Part shown: positions 42,805 through 52,359 of the stretch, piece after piece | Layout: the number at the start of each line of letters is the position of its first letter | How positions within the stretch are numbered: the stretch's first letter is position 1 | From: Propionibacteriaceae bacterium | Lineage (GTDB): Bacteria; Actinomycetota; Actinomycetes; Propionibacteriales; Propionibacteriaceae | DNA: 64,000 nucleotides | Direction of reading: 5' to 3' | NCBI GenBank assembly: GCA_031271975.1 | Contig: JAISUR010000037.1 | Location: 248,001-312,000 of the forward strand | Made by a program: the position numbers and the translations under genes | Notes under the pieces: generated by a model | Told to the model about the DNA's origin: nothing | Databases searched by the model: none | Seen by the model: only the letters and a program-made list of their open reading frames with translations

Positions 42805-44251
42805 GAAAACCCCACAATCCCAACTGTCCCCCTGGCCCGTAGGGCTCGCCTATCAGGGACACGCCCGTCTTCAGCAGCAGGATACCGTCCGATTGGCTGA
42901 CGGGCAGAACGCTCAGGTCGTCGGCCGCTTGCGCCTGCAACTTGGCCAGTTGTTGGAGTGCCACCGCCTCAGTGGCGGCTGAACGGTAGGCAACCTCCAG
43001 TGACGCGAGCTGGTCAGCGGACTCTTCGAGGGGATATGCCAGGTATCGCTGCAACCACCCCAAGGCGTTGTCCACCCACGGCAACTGGTCCAACAGCACC
43101 AGGTCGGCATCAGTTTGGGCCACGACCCGAACGCTCAGCGAGCCGATCTGTTCCAAACGTTCCCGCAGCAGGCGGGCCATGTCCGCGTGGCCCGGCGCGG
43201 TCGGATCGTAGCCGAGGGTCAGATTCACCCGCTTCTTCAGCTTTGGCAACTCTTCGCGACCGCCCACCGGAAAGGCGGCGGCGTGGCCCACGACCCCCAC
43301 CGGCACCAGCGAATCGAGAGTCCGGTCCGGTTGCAGCGCCAGGGCGACGCCAGAGCGCAGTGTGGCGTTCGAGCGGTGCTTCGAATCCGCATTCCAGGCC
43401 AACACCGTGACGCGGGCGCCAGGGCGGGGCACACGCGTGTAGCTGTAGTCGGGCGCTGGCGTCGCCGCCGCGGCCATCTGGGTCCGTGTCAAAGCGGCGT
43501 CATCCAAAGTGCGCCACACCGCATCCGCAACGCCCGCTGACATCGCAGCCTCCGCGGCCACTGAGTCCGCCACCGCGGCCAGACGGATTTTGGCGATGCC
43601 ACCGGTCAAGGGGCCCTTGTAGTCCGCGAAGATCTCGAAGGTGACCGCTTCCTCCTCGATCGACGTGACCGAGTACGGCCCCGAACCGACCGGCAGGCCT
43701 TCCAGCGCGGCGTCCGGATCATAGACTTCCTCGTCCACGATAGACGCGGCGACCGTCGCCAGGGCGTACCCGAACTGGCTGTCGGGATAGCTCAACTGGA
43801 AACGGACCACCAGGTCTGAGTCGGTGGTGATGGAGTCCAGCGAGCTGAGCAGCGCAGTGCCAGTGTCGGAGTTGTTCAGGCGCAGGGCCCGCTGGATGGA
43901 GAATTTGACGTCTGATGCCGTCAGCTCGTCGCCGTTGTGGAATTTGAGGTCTTTGGGGAGCGTGCATTCATAGACCGTCGGGGATGTGAAGATGCAGTCG
44001 GTGGCCGCGTCGGGCTTCAGCTCGCCGGTGCCGGGCTGCACCCGCATGAGGCGCTGGAAGGCCGAGGTCGAGACGATGGCGTCGGCGTCACGCGTAGCCA
44101 GGGCAGGGTCCGTCATCCAGACCTGTTGCGCGGTAAGGATCGTGAACACGGGCTCCGAAGTGGGGGTGGGCGTGGGTGAAGGCGGGCTCGGCTCGCAACC
44201 CGCCAGGATTGCCAGCGCGACCAGCCCCGCCAAGAACCCGCTACCGCGCAC
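42794..44251 (-). CDS. Peptide-type ABC transporter solute-binding lipoprotein (SBP family 5)
   Basis: 485 residues. Signal peptide with lipobox ILAGC, acylated Cys19, then a Pro/Ser/Thr spacer. The body has the SBP_bac_5 pattern: LPKDLKFHNGDELTASDVKFSIQRAL and GLPVGSGPYSV. Family members bind oligopeptides, nickel or sugars. No permease or ATPase genes are adjacent, so it is an orphan or serves a system elsewhere. GTG start at 44251; it overlaps metH (upstream) and trmI (downstream) by 11 bases each. Confidence 0.82.
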   Translation of the reverse strand: MRGSGFLAGLVALAILAGCEPSPPSPTPTPTSEPVFTILTAQQVWMTDPALATRDADAIVSTSAFQRLMRVQPGTGELKPDAATDCIFTSPTVYECTLPKDLKFHNGDELTASDVKFSIQRALRLNNSDTGTALLSSLDSITTDSDLVVRFQLSYPDSQFGYALATVAASIVDEEVYDPDAALEGLPVGSGPYSVTSIEEEAVTFEIFADYKGPLTGGIAKIRLAAVADSVAAEAAMSAGVADAVWRTLDDAALTRTQMAAAATPAPDYSYTRVPRPGARVTVLAWNADSKHRSNATLRSGVALALQPDRTLDSLVPVGVVGHAAAFPVGGREELPKLKKRVNLTLGYDPTAPGHADMARLLRERLEQIGSLSVRVVAQTDADLVLLDQLPWVDNALGWLQRYLAYPLEESADQLASLEVAYRSAATEAVALQQLAKLQAQAADDLSVLPVSQSDGILLLKTGVSLIGEPYGPGGQLGLWGFRVG

Positions 44252-47200
44252 TGAAGTACTTCGCTTCCTGGTGATGGACGATCAGCGCGTCAGTGGACAT
44301 TTCCGGATCGAGTTGGAATTCCTCCGACAAGGTCACGCCGACGCGCTCGGCTTGCAGCAGCCGGACCAACGTGGCGCGCTGCGACAGATCCGGGCAGGCT
44401 GGGTAGCCAAACGAATACCGTGCGCCTTGATACGCCTGGTGCCGCAGCATGTCTGCGATGGGTGCCTGGTCCACAAAGCCCAGTTCGGCGCGCACCCGCG
44501 AATGCCAATACTCGGCCAGAGCTTCCGCCAGCTGGACGCCGACTCCGTGCAGTTCGAGATAGTCGCGATAGCTGTCCGCGGCGAACAACTCCGCGGTGCG
44601 CTGGGCGATCCGCGGGCCAACGGTGACCAACTGCAAGGCCAGGACGTCCGGGCCCAAGGCTTCCACCTGGGAGGCATCGCGGAAGAAGTCAGCCAGGCAC
44701 AGCCGCTTTGGGCCCGGTTGCCGCGGGAACACGAACCTGGCTTGCGGTTCTTGGCCGGGCACGCCCAACACTAGTTCGTTGCCCGCGGAGTAAGCCTGGA
44801 AGTAGCCGTACACCACCTGCAACTGGGCAAGGTTGTGTTGGCGGACGTAGCGCAGCCAGTGCCGCAGCCGGGGCATCTGGTCCGCGTCGCCGCGCAAGCC
44901 CCAGCGCCCGCGAAGTGTCGCGCGCACGTCCAGCCATTCGACGACCTCATCCAAGCTGATTGCGGTGACGGCCCGCGTGCCCCAAAACGGCGGTGTCGGC
45001 ACGTCCTCGTCCCGGGACACCGCGGAGCGGGCATCCGCCGCGGGTGGCGGCGATACGGACACGCCACCCGCAGCCGCCGCGGTCTGAGGGCTGGGTGCAG
45101 CGGCGACCGAGAGAAGTTCTCCGGACATCACCTGGCCCATCAAGTCCAAGCCGTCGAATGCGTCGCGGGCGTAGCACACCTGGCCCGGGAATTCCGCCCG
45201 GAGCGTCTTTTCCACGAACGACCTGGTCAACGCCGCGCCGCCCAACAGAACCGGAATGTGCGCCAAGCCACGGGCAGCCAGCTCGGCCAGGTTGTCTCGC
45301 ATCACCTGCGTCGACTTCACCAGCAGGCCGGACATGCCGATCGCGTCAGCATCAACCTCAACCGCAGCTTCAGCTATGGCGGAAACCGGCTGTTTGATGC
45401 CCAGGTTGACGACTCGGTAGCCGTTGTTGCTCAAGATGATGTCCACCAGGTTCTTCCCGATGTCGTGCACGTCTCCGGCAACCGTCGCCAACACGATGGT
45501 GCCCCGCTGCGCCGCGTCGCCGCCCGCGATGTGCGGCTCCAGGTGTTTGACCGCTTGCTTCATCACTTCCGCGGACGCCAGGACGAAGGGCAACTGCATC
45601 TTTCCGGCGCCGAACAACTCGCCGACCTTCTTCATGCCCCCAAGCAACTCGTCGTTGATGATCTCCAAGGCGGGTTTGACGCTGAGCGCTTCGTCCAGAT
45701 CGGATTCCAGCCCCGGTTTGACCCCAGCGATGATCCGCTGTTCCAAACGTTGTGACAAGGGCAGCGCGGCCAACTCGTCGGCTGGGGCCGCGCGCAAGTC
45801 CGCCGCGGACACATCTGAGAACAACTCCAGGAACGCCAACAGCGGATCGTAGCTGGGTTCGCGCCTGTCATAGATCAGGTCCAAGCCGATCCGCTGCTGC
45901 TCGGCGGAGATGCGGGCCAACGGCAGGATCCGCGACGGATGGACGATCGCCGAGGTCAGCCCGGCCTTGAGGCATTCGTCGAGGAAGAGCGAGTTGAGCA
46001 CCATGCGGGCAGCCGCGTTGAGCCCGAAGGACACATTGGACACCCCCAGAATCGTGTTGATCCCCGGATGGCGAGCCCGCAACTCCCGCAGCGCCGCTAT
46101 GGTCTCGGCGGCGTCGGATCGGGTCTCCTCTTGGCCGGTCCCGATGGGGAAGGTCAGCAAGTCGACGATGATGGCGGACTCGGGCATGCCCCAAACGCCC
46201 GTCAGTGTGCTGATGAGCCGTTCGGCGACCCGGAGCTTCCATTCGGCCGTGCGCGCCTGGCCCTCCTCGTCGATGGCCAAGGCCACCACCGCGGCGCCGT
46301 GCTCGAGCACGATGGGCATCAATTCAGCGAGGCGCTCGCCACCGTCCTCGAAGTTCACGGAGTTCACCACTGACCGCCCCGGGAGGCACTCCAGCCCGGC
46401 GGCGATCGTAGCGACGCTGGTGGAATCCAGCATTATCGGCTGCTGGACGGCGGTTGCCAGCCGGGACGCGAGTGCTTTCATGTCCGCGACCCCATCGCGC
46501 CCGACATAGTCCACACACACGTCGAGCAGATGCGCCCCGTCGTCGCTCTGCCGTCGCGCGATTTCCACGCAGGCATCCCAATCATCAGCCAGCAGAGCCT
46601 CACGGAAGGCTTTCGACCCGTTGGCATTGGCGCGCTCGCCGACGATCAGATAGCCGGACGCGTCCTCGGATTGGCGCAACTCCACGGCCGAATACAGCGA
46701 GGACGCGGCCGCAGGCTCCGCTGCCTGGGGCAAACGCGGGGGTGGGCCGGCGATTTCGGCGCGCAGGTGGGCGATGTGGTCCGGCGTCGTGCCGCAGCAG
46801 CCGCCCACCAAACCGGCGCCGAACTCGTCCACGAAGGCGGCGACCTCGGCGCTGAACTGCGCCGGACCCATCGGGTAGCGGGCGCCTTGCGGCGTGAGTT
46901 CGGGCAACCCGGCGTTGGGCATAACTTGGATGTTGACCGGGCAGTGGCGGGACAGGTAGCGCAGGTGTTCGCGCATCGGCCCGGGGCCAGTGCCGCAGTT
47001 CAAGCCGATGGAATCAACTTCGAGGGCCGCCACCGCGACACACGCCGCCGCGATGTCCGACCCGGCGAGCATCGTGCCTGTGGTCTCGAAGGTGACGGAG
47101 ACGAAGATGGGCGCGCTCGTGCCCAGCGCCCGGTTGGCCCGTTTGGCGCCGGCGACCGCGGCCCGCACCTGCAGCAGGTCTTGGCTCGTTTCGAGGCTGA

Positions 47201-47648
47201 ACCCGTCCACGCCACCGCGCAGCAGCGCCTCGCACGCCTGCTGGTAGGAGTCGCGCAATTCGGCGAAGGTGGCCTGGCCCAGCGAGGCCAACTTGGTGCC
47301 GGGCCCGATCGATCCCACTGCGAATCGCCCAGGGAACTCGTCTGCCACCCGCCGCGCGATCCGCGCCCCGGCCTCGTTCAACTCCCACAGGCGATCCACG
47401 ATGCCGTATTCGCCCAACGCGGTGAGATTCGCCCCGAAAGTGTTCGCCTCCACGATGTCCGCCCCGGCATGGAAATACGCGCGGTGGACGTCCGCCACGA
47501 CATCGGGCTTGGTCAGATTGAGCATTTCCCAGCAGCCCGGGTATCCGCCAAAGTCACCGTCCGCGAGGTTGGCGGCCTGCAGCATCGTCCCCATCGCCCC
47601 ATCAGCGATGAGCACCCGCTGCCCGAGCGCGCTGCGAAGAGTAGTCAC
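44241..47648 (-). CDS. metH: Cobalamin-dependent methionine synthase
   Basis: 1135 residues, full MetH: homocysteine domain (about 1-310; zinc cysteines in GLNCGTGP and GGCCGTTPDH), folate domain (about 335-610; GERANANGSKAF, then HLLDVCVDYVG), B12 cap and Rossmann domain (about 640-890; DVHDIGKNL with the cobalt-ligand His near 727), and the SAM-binding reactivation domain (about 900-1135; RYSFGYPACPDLSQR). Transfers methyl from 5-methyl-THF to homocysteine; pairs with metX/metW. Needs B12. The GTG at 47648 lies 8 bases after a TACACT. No cobalamin riboswitch is visible upstream. Confidence 0.95.
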   Translation of the reverse strand: MTTLRSALGQRVLIADGAMGTMLQAANLADGDFGGYPGCWEMLNLTKPDVVADVHRAYFHAGADIVEANTFGANLTALGEYGIVDRLWELNEAGARIARRVADEFPGRFAVGSIGPGTKLASLGQATFAELRDSYQQACEALLRGGVDGFSLETSQDLLQVRAAVAGAKRANRALGTSAPIFVSVTFETTGTMLAGSDIAAACVAVAALEVDSIGLNCGTGPGPMREHLRYLSRHCPVNIQVMPNAGLPELTPQGARYPMGPAQFSAEVAAFVDEFGAGLVGGCCGTTPDHIAHLRAEIAGPPPRLPQAAEPAAASSLYSAVELRQSEDASGYLIVGERANANGSKAFREALLADDWDACVEIARRQSDDGAHLLDVCVDYVGRDGVADMKALASRLATAVQQPIMLDSTSVATIAAGLECLPGRSVVNSVNFEDGGERLAELMPIVLEHGAAVVALAIDEEGQARTAEWKLRVAERLISTLTGVWGMPESAIIVDLLTFPIGTGQEETRSDAAETIAALRELRARHPGINTILGVSNVSFGLNAAARMVLNSLFLDECLKAGLTSAIVHPSRILPLARISAEQQRIGLDLIYDRREPSYDPLLAFLELFSDVSAADLRAAPADELAALPLSQRLEQRIIAGVKPGLESDLDEALSVKPALEIINDELLGGMKKVGELFGAGKMQLPFVLASAEVMKQAVKHLEPHIAGGDAAQRGTIVLATVAGDVHDIGKNLVDIILSNNGYRVVNLGIKQPVSAIAEAAVEVDADAIGMSGLLVKSTQVMRDNLAELAARGLAHIPVLLGGAALTRSFVEKTLRAEFPGQVCYARDAFDGLDLMGQVMSGELLSVAAAPSPQTAAAAGGVSVSPPPAADARSAVSRDEDVPTPPFWGTRAVTAISLDEVVEWLDVRATLRGRWGLRGDADQMPRLRHWLRYVRQHNLAQLQVVYGYFQAYSAGNELVLGVPGQEPQARFVFPRQPGPKRLCLADFFRDASQVEALGPDVLALQLVTVGPRIAQRTAELFAADSYRDYLELHGVGVQLAEALAEYWHSRVRAELGFVDQAPIADMLRHQAYQGARYSFGYPACPDLSQRATLVRLLQAERVGVTLSEEFQLDPEMSTDALIVHHQEAKYFSAR

Positions 47649-47656
47649 GTTGGGCA

Positions 47657-47662
47657 AGTGTA
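47657..47662 (-). promoter_or_regulatory. Near-leaderless -10 of metH
   Basis: TACACT on the minus strand, 8 bases before the GTG at 47648. Confidence 0.4.
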
Positions 47663-47737
47663 CTGGGGCCCGCCATGCGCCGCGGCCATGCAGGTGGCGC
47701 GGGTTCGCTCCAGACCGAAGGGCTTCTCGACAGCAGA

Positions 47738-48565
47738 TCAAAGCGGCGAGGTTATATCTTCGCCGAAGCGCATGTCGTATGAGAGCGAGGCGCCCAAGCT
47801 GGCCATGATCGCGACGCCACGGGAGCCTGGGCCTCCTGCCATGGGGTTCCAATCGTCTTTGGAGCGTGTTTCCACGCGCACGTGAATTGTCATGCCATGG
47901 TCCGTGCAGAAATCGCGCACCGCCGCGGCGCGAGATTCCAGCGGGGCGAGTCTCTGGGTGAAGAACTCATCTGTTACGAGCGCCGCCGACCACGCGCCCT
48001 CAAATACGGCTTTGCCTTGTTCCCAGGTGAGCGGCATACCTGTGATTCGCTCCAGTTCCCCCACCTCGCGGCAGGGGTCGAACTCCACGCACATCCGCGT
48101 GCGAGCCACTGGCTCCCAGTCGTCTTCGTCCGGCTCGTCATCGAGATACGCGTAGATGTCGGCGTCAATTCCGGCATTCAGCGCGCCACACAAAGCTATG
48201 ACCCACTCGGAAAAATACAGTTCGGGCATCTGCTTGGCGGGCGAGTGAACATATACGGTGAGCAAAGACTCGACTGAGTTCGCCGCGCAGTACTGTGCCA
48301 GCGCCGCCGCCGGCGGCGTGAACAGGTCGCACAACTCATCCAGCAAGCCCCGGGTGCTGTCGCAGCCGCGCAGCGAGCGGCGGTACTCCCATCCGTCGGG
48401 GAGTTCTGGCCTGCGCTTGTCCGCCGGCCCGCGAGTCTTGGTCGGCTGTATTCCGGCCACGGCGGTCAGCTCCTCGAAATCGACATGCTGGGCGTGAAAG
48501 GTGAACTCGGCCGCGATATCCGCCCCGCCTTGCCACACGGGCACACCCGGTCTGCTCTCCGCCAT
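47738..48565 (-). CDS. Possible DUF4279-family protein, apparently two-domain
   Basis: 275 residues, soluble, acidic, without a signal peptide. The first half has the DUF4279-like start ADIAAEFTFHAQHVDFEELTAVAGIQPTKTRG in pieces (a beta strand, then a helix, then the PT motif) and ends with a Cys/Asp loop; the second half (ARTRMCVEFDPCREVGELERITGMPL onward) repeats the strand-helix layout and is a candidate second copy. No enzyme motif is seen. ATG 48565 has GGAGG three bases upstream. The assignment to DUF4279 is from memory of the fold pattern and tentative. Confidence 0.55.
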   Translation of the reverse strand: MAESRPGVPVWQGGADIAAEFTFHAQHVDFEELTAVAGIQPTKTRGPADKRRPELPDGWEYRRSLRGCDSTRGLLDELCDLFTPPAAALAQYCAANSVESLLTVYVHSPAKQMPELYFSEWVIALCGALNAGIDADIYAYLDDEPDEDDWEPVARTRMCVEFDPCREVGELERITGMPLTWEQGKAVFEGAWSAALVTDEFFTQRLAPLESRAAAVRDFCTDHGMTIHVRVETRSKDDWNPMAGGPGSRGVAIMASLGASLSYDMRFGEDITSPL

Positions 48566-48649
48566 GGTCCTCCACACCAATGAGTGACTAACTACACACA
48601 ATAGCGTTCGCCGCAACCGTGCTGTCCCGCCAACGCGCCTGCTGGCCAC

Positions 48650-48655
48650 TAGAGT
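48650..48655 (+). promoter_or_regulatory. Leaderless-type -10 of the second PAC2 gene
   Basis: TAGAGT, 7 bases before the ATG at 48663; argues against the upstream GTG at 48654, which lies inside the hexamer. Confidence 0.55.
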
Positions 48656-48662
48656 GAATCCC

Positions 48663-49502
48663 ATGGACAACCGTGAAGCCCTGCGGGAGCTGCGCAATCC
48701 GGCGGTGATCGCCGCGTTCTCCGGGTGGAATGACGCCGGGGAAGCCGCCTCGGGGGTAATCGAGCACCTGGCCGCCAGCTACGACTCCGAGGTGGTCGCG
48801 GCCCTCGATCCAGAGGAGTTCTACGATTTCCAGGTCACCCGGCCCACGGTCCGCCTCCTTGACGGGCAGCGCATCATCGAATGGGCGACGACCGAGGCCG
48901 TGGTAGTGAAGCTGCCGGAGCGGGATCTGGTGCTCATCGGCGGGCCCGAACCCAACTACCGTTGGCGTGACTTTCTGGGCAATCTCATGGACATGGTCGA
49001 TTTGGTCTCGCCGGAACTGGTCATCGTCTGCGGGGCGATGCTCGCCGACTCGCCGCACTCGCGCCCCATTCAAGTGTCGGCGTCCAGCGGTGATCCACAC
49101 TTGGGAGCCGAATTCGGCCTGGAGGAGTCGGATTACGAGGGGCCAACTGGCATCGTCGGGGTGTTCTCCAGCGAGTTGGAGGACGCGGGGGTCCCTACCA
49201 TGTCGCTGTGGGCTTCGGTCCCCCACTATGTCGCCGACCCGCCCAACCCGAAAGCGACTCTCGCTCTGCTCTCACGCATCGAGGATATTCTCAACACCCC
49301 GCTCGACACCGGCGACCTATTCGAACGCGGCGAGCGGTGGACGGAGCAAGTCAACGAACTGGTGGCCGACAACCCTGACATCGCCATGTATATCTCGGCT
49401 TTGGAGGAACGCAGCGACCAAGACACGCCAGCGCCCACGGGCGACTCCATAGCCGCCGAGTTCGAGCGGTACCTGCGCCGCCGCAACCGGCGCCGCGGCT
49501 GA
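48663..49502 (+). CDS. PAC2 family protein, second copy
   Basis: 279 residues. PAC2 core features: IAAFSGWNDAGEAASGVIEHL, LIGGPEPNYRWRDF, VIVCGAMLADSPHSRPI and LWASVPHYVADPPNPKA. A charged C-terminus (RRRNRRRG) ends the protein. Paralogue of the gene at 10325. Its TGA directly abuts the stop codon of the convergent malate synthase gene. Confidence 0.85.
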   Translation: MDNREALRELRNPAVIAAFSGWNDAGEAASGVIEHLAASYDSEVVAALDPEEFYDFQVTRPTVRLLDGQRIIEWATTEAVVVKLPERDLVLIGGPEPNYRWRDFLGNLMDMVDLVSPELVIVCGAMLADSPHSRPIQVSASSGDPHLGAEFGLEESDYEGPTGIVGVFSSELEDAGVPTMSLWASVPHYVADPPNPKATLALLSRIEDILNTPLDTGDLFERGERWTEQVNELVADNPDIAMYISALEERSDQDTPAPTGDSIAAEFERYLRRRNRRRG

Positions 49503-51608
49503 TCAGCGCGCCTTCGCGGCCTTGCGCCACTTCGTCAGCACCCGCTCGGTGTATCCGTTGGGTTCCTCCCGCCCGGTGAACACCAGTTCCAGAGCCGCCT
49601 GGAACGACTCGGAGTTGGCCAAGCCTGGACACATCGCGGGGTAATTCGCCACGTCGCGCTGCTGCTCGTCCACGAGCGCGGCCATCTGGGCGAATGTCTC
49701 GCGCACCTGGGCTTCGCTGACTATGCCGTGGTGCAGCCAGTTCGCGATGTGCTGGCTGGAGATCCGCAGCGTCGCCCGGTCTTCCATGAGGTCTACGCCG
49801 GACAGGTCGGGCACCGAAGAGCATCCGATTCCGAGCCCCACCCAGCGCACGACGTAACCGAGGATGGACTGCGCGTTCGTGCGCAGTTCCGCGTCGATTT
49901 CCTCCGCTGTGGGCCGCGCTGTCAACAGCGGCAACTCCAACAGTTTGGCGCGCGGCGTGGCCCTCCCGGCCAACTCAGCCTGGCGGGCCGGCACGTCGGT
50001 GCGCAAATAGTGCAGCGCGTGCAGCGTGGCGGCTGTCGGAGACGGCACCCACGCGCAGTTCGCGCCGGCCTGCGGATGGGCGATCTTCTGCTCCACCATG
50101 TCCGCCATGGCGGCTGGTTTGGCCCACATGCCCTTGCCCACCTGGGCGCGGCCGGCGAAGCCCGACGCCAGCCCGACATCGACGTTGCGGTCCTCATAGG
50201 CGTTGAGCCACACGCTGGACTTCATATCGTTCTTGCGGACCATCGGGCCCGCGAGGAAGTCGGAGTGTATTTCGTCGCCGGTGCGGTCCAGGAAACCGGT
50301 GTTGATGAAGATGACACGCTCCTTCGCCGCGGCGATCGCCGATTCGAGATTCAGCGACATGCGGCGCTCCTCATCCATGATGCCGAGCTTGATGGTGTTG
50401 CGCGGCATGCCCAGCGCGGATTCCACGGCGGCGGCGATGTCAACGCTCAATTCCACCTCTGCTGGCGAATGGTGTTTCGGCTTCACGAAATAGACGGCGC
50501 CGGTGCGCGAGTTGGCGTGCTTCCCCAGGCCGCGCAAGTCGTAGAGCGCGGCGGCGGCGCACACCAAGGTGTCCAAGATCCCTTCGGCGACCGGCATCGA
50601 GTCAACCAGAACCGCGTCCGTGCGCATGTGGTGCCCGACGGTGCGGGCCAGCAGCAGCGAACGGCCATGCAGCGTGAACCGGCTGCCGTCTGGAGCCAGG
50701 TATTCCCGGTCCGGATTGGCTGTGCGGGTGATTTCGCGGCCATCCTTGGTGAACGTGGCGCTCAGGTCCCCAGTCAGTAGGCCCAGCCAGGTGCGGTAGG
50801 CCGCGGCCTTGTCTTCACCGTCGACGCACGCCACGGAGTCTTCCAAGTCGACGATCGTCGTAATCGCCGCCTCCATCACGACATCGCAAACACCTGCGTG
50901 GTGGCTGCGTCCCACCACATGGCCCGGATCGGTGACGATCTCCACGTGGAGCCCGTTGCGGCGCAAGAGCACGCCCTTGTCCGACCTGCCGGCGTATTGG
51001 GATGGGTCGGCCAGCGGCACGTCGCCGCCTGGCGTCCGCGCGGTAAACACCGAGCCGGGAACATACGCAGTCACGGCGGCGTGGCTGGCCCCGGCAAGCG
51101 GGAACAACTCGTCCAGCAGCCGGTCCACCTCGGCGATCACCTGCGCGCCGCGCCGCTCGTCATAACCGGGGGCCAACTCCCCCGCGCGTGGCAGCACATC
51201 CGTGCCATAGAGGGCGTCGAACAGCGAACCCCAGCGGGCGTTCGCCGCGTTGAGCGCATAACGGGGCACAGTCGCCGGAACTACAAGTTGGGGGCCCGAG
51301 ATGTCGGTGATCTCCGCGTCGGCGCCGGCCACGGTGATCTGCGCCTGGCGGACCGGTTCCAGGTAGCCGATCCCAGTCAGGAAAGCTTCGTATTCGGCGA
51401 CCGACGGCTGCTCACTATGGCTGTGCCACTCGTCCAGCGCCTCCTGGAGTTCGTCGCGGCGCGCCAGCAGCGAGGCGATGCGCGGTGCGAAACGGGCTTG
51501 CAAGTCAGCGAGGATGCCCCAGAATTCGGATTCGGTGATACCGATGCCGGGAAGCAGTTCATTCCTGGCGAACGCGGCGAGCGCGTCGTCAACTGTCAGG
51601 TTAGACAT
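49503..51608 (-). CDS. glcB: Malate synthase G
   Basis: 701 residues, the monomeric isoform G. Glyoxylate + acetyl-CoA to malate. Typical segments: TTIVDLEDSVACVDGEDK, FINTGFLDRTGDEIHSDF (split), YEDRNVDVGLASGF and CAWVPSPTAATLHALHY. A short N-terminal helical part precedes the barrel. No isocitrate lyase lies in the window, so glyoxylate may come from another source or the lyase is elsewhere. It is the downstream neighbour of rpe; an AAAGGCGG lies upstream of the ATG at 51608. Confidence 0.94.
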   Translation of the reverse strand: MSNLTVDDALAAFARNELLPGIGITESEFWGILADLQARFAPRIASLLARRDELQEALDEWHSHSEQPSVAEYEAFLTGIGYLEPVRQAQITVAGADAEITDISGPQLVVPATVPRYALNAANARWGSLFDALYGTDVLPRAGELAPGYDERRGAQVIAEVDRLLDELFPLAGASHAAVTAYVPGSVFTARTPGGDVPLADPSQYAGRSDKGVLLRRNGLHVEIVTDPGHVVGRSHHAGVCDVVMEAAITTIVDLEDSVACVDGEDKAAAYRTWLGLLTGDLSATFTKDGREITRTANPDREYLAPDGSRFTLHGRSLLLARTVGHHMRTDAVLVDSMPVAEGILDTLVCAAAALYDLRGLGKHANSRTGAVYFVKPKHHSPAEVELSVDIAAAVESALGMPRNTIKLGIMDEERRMSLNLESAIAAAKERVIFINTGFLDRTGDEIHSDFLAGPMVRKNDMKSSVWLNAYEDRNVDVGLASGFAGRAQVGKGMWAKPAAMADMVEQKIAHPQAGANCAWVPSPTAATLHALHYLRTDVPARQAELAGRATPRAKLLELPLLTARPTAEEIDAELRTNAQSILGYVVRWVGLGIGCSSVPDLSGVDLMEDRATLRISSQHIANWLHHGIVSEAQVRETFAQMAALVDEQQRDVANYPAMCPGLANSESFQAALELVFTGREEPNGYTERVLTKWRKAAKAR

Positions 51609-51630
51609 CGTTGTCCGCCTTTCAACATTG

Positions 51631-51636
51631 AAGCTA
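51631..51636 (-). promoter_or_regulatory. Candidate -10 of malate synthase
   Basis: TAGCTT on the minus strand, 22 bases before the ATG; its TAG is also the rpe stop codon. The short leader would hold AAAGGCGG. Confidence 0.3.
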
Positions 51637-52284
51637 TGACGTTACCAGGGCACGCAGCCTGCGCACCATAACGTCCGGTTCCGGGCTGCGGAAAACCGCA
51701 GAGCCGGCCACGAAGGTGTCCGCTCCCGCTTCAGCGCAGCGGGCGATAGTCGCCTCCGAGACGCCGCCGTCGACCTGGATCGCCAACTCCAGGCCCGCCT
51801 GGGCGGCCAACTGCCGGGTGCGGGCGATCTTGGGAAGCATCTCGTCCAGGAAGCGCTGCCCGCCGAAGCCAGGCTCCACGGTCATGATCAACACCATGTC
51901 CAACTCGCGCAGCATGCCGGCGTAAGGCTCAATGGAAGTGCCAGGTTTGAGCGCCATAGCGGCCTTCGCGCCCAGCGCTCGCAGTTGCCTTGCGAGCCGG
52001 ATCGGATCTTCACAGGCTTCGACGTGGAAAGTCACGGATTCGCAACCCGCCTCCGCATAGGCCGGCGCCCAGCGGTCGGCGGCATCGATCATGAGATGGA
52101 CATCCATCGGCAACGCGGTGTGTTTCCGCAGCGATTCGACTGTGTTCAGCCCGAAGGTCATATTCGGCACGAAATGGTTGTCCATCACGTCTAAGTGCAC
52201 GCCGTCGGCGCTGGGAATCCGCGCCACCTCACCCGCCAAATCCGCCAGATCGGCATTGAGGATGCTGGGAGTGATCGCGGCCAC
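51634..52284 (-). CDS. rpe: Ribulose-phosphate 3-epimerase
   Basis: 216 residues, TIM barrel. [33 protein letters not shown] (metal His and Asp), [17 protein letters not shown] and [11 protein letters not shown] are the family blocks. Interconverts ribulose-5-phosphate and xylulose-5-phosphate in the pentose phosphate pathway. GTG start at 52284, supported by TAAGCT six bases upstream. Last gene of the housekeeping block before malate synthase. Confidence 0.95.
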   Translation of the reverse strand: MAAITPSILNADLADLAGEVARIPSADGVHLDVMDNHFVPNMTFGLNTVESLRKHTALPMDVHLMIDAADRWAPAYAEAGCESVTFHVEACEDPIRLARQLRALGAKAAMALKPGTSIEPYAGMLRELDMVLIMTVEPGFGGQRFLDEMLPKIARTRQLAAQAGLELAIQVDGGVSEATIARCAEAGADTFVAGSAVFRSPEPDVMVRRLRALVTS

Positions 52285-52290
52285 GCCGGT

Positions 52291-52296
52291 AGCTTA
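52291..52296 (-). promoter_or_regulatory. Leaderless-type -10 of rpe
   Basis: TAAGCT on the minus strand, 6 bases before the GTG at 52284. Confidence 0.5.
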
Positions 52297-52359
52297 GCGC
52301 TTTGGCAGCGCCGCCGGGGATGCGGACCAGGCGGCATCAAAGTGCGAGACGACGGGCCC

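Noticed and set aside
44252..44300. Promoter for the solute-binding protein inside metH
   Set aside because: No TANNNT at leaderless distance and the genes overlap, so read-through from metH is simpler.
47649..47737. Possible cobalamin riboswitch upstream of metH
   Set aside because: Only about 90 bases separate metH from the next gene, with no B12-box-like sequence, and a -10 lies 8 bases before the start.
48566..48662. Divergent region between DUF4279 and PAC2 genes as a possible ncRNA
   Set aside because: Under 100 bases, fully used by the two start regions; no stable fold seen.
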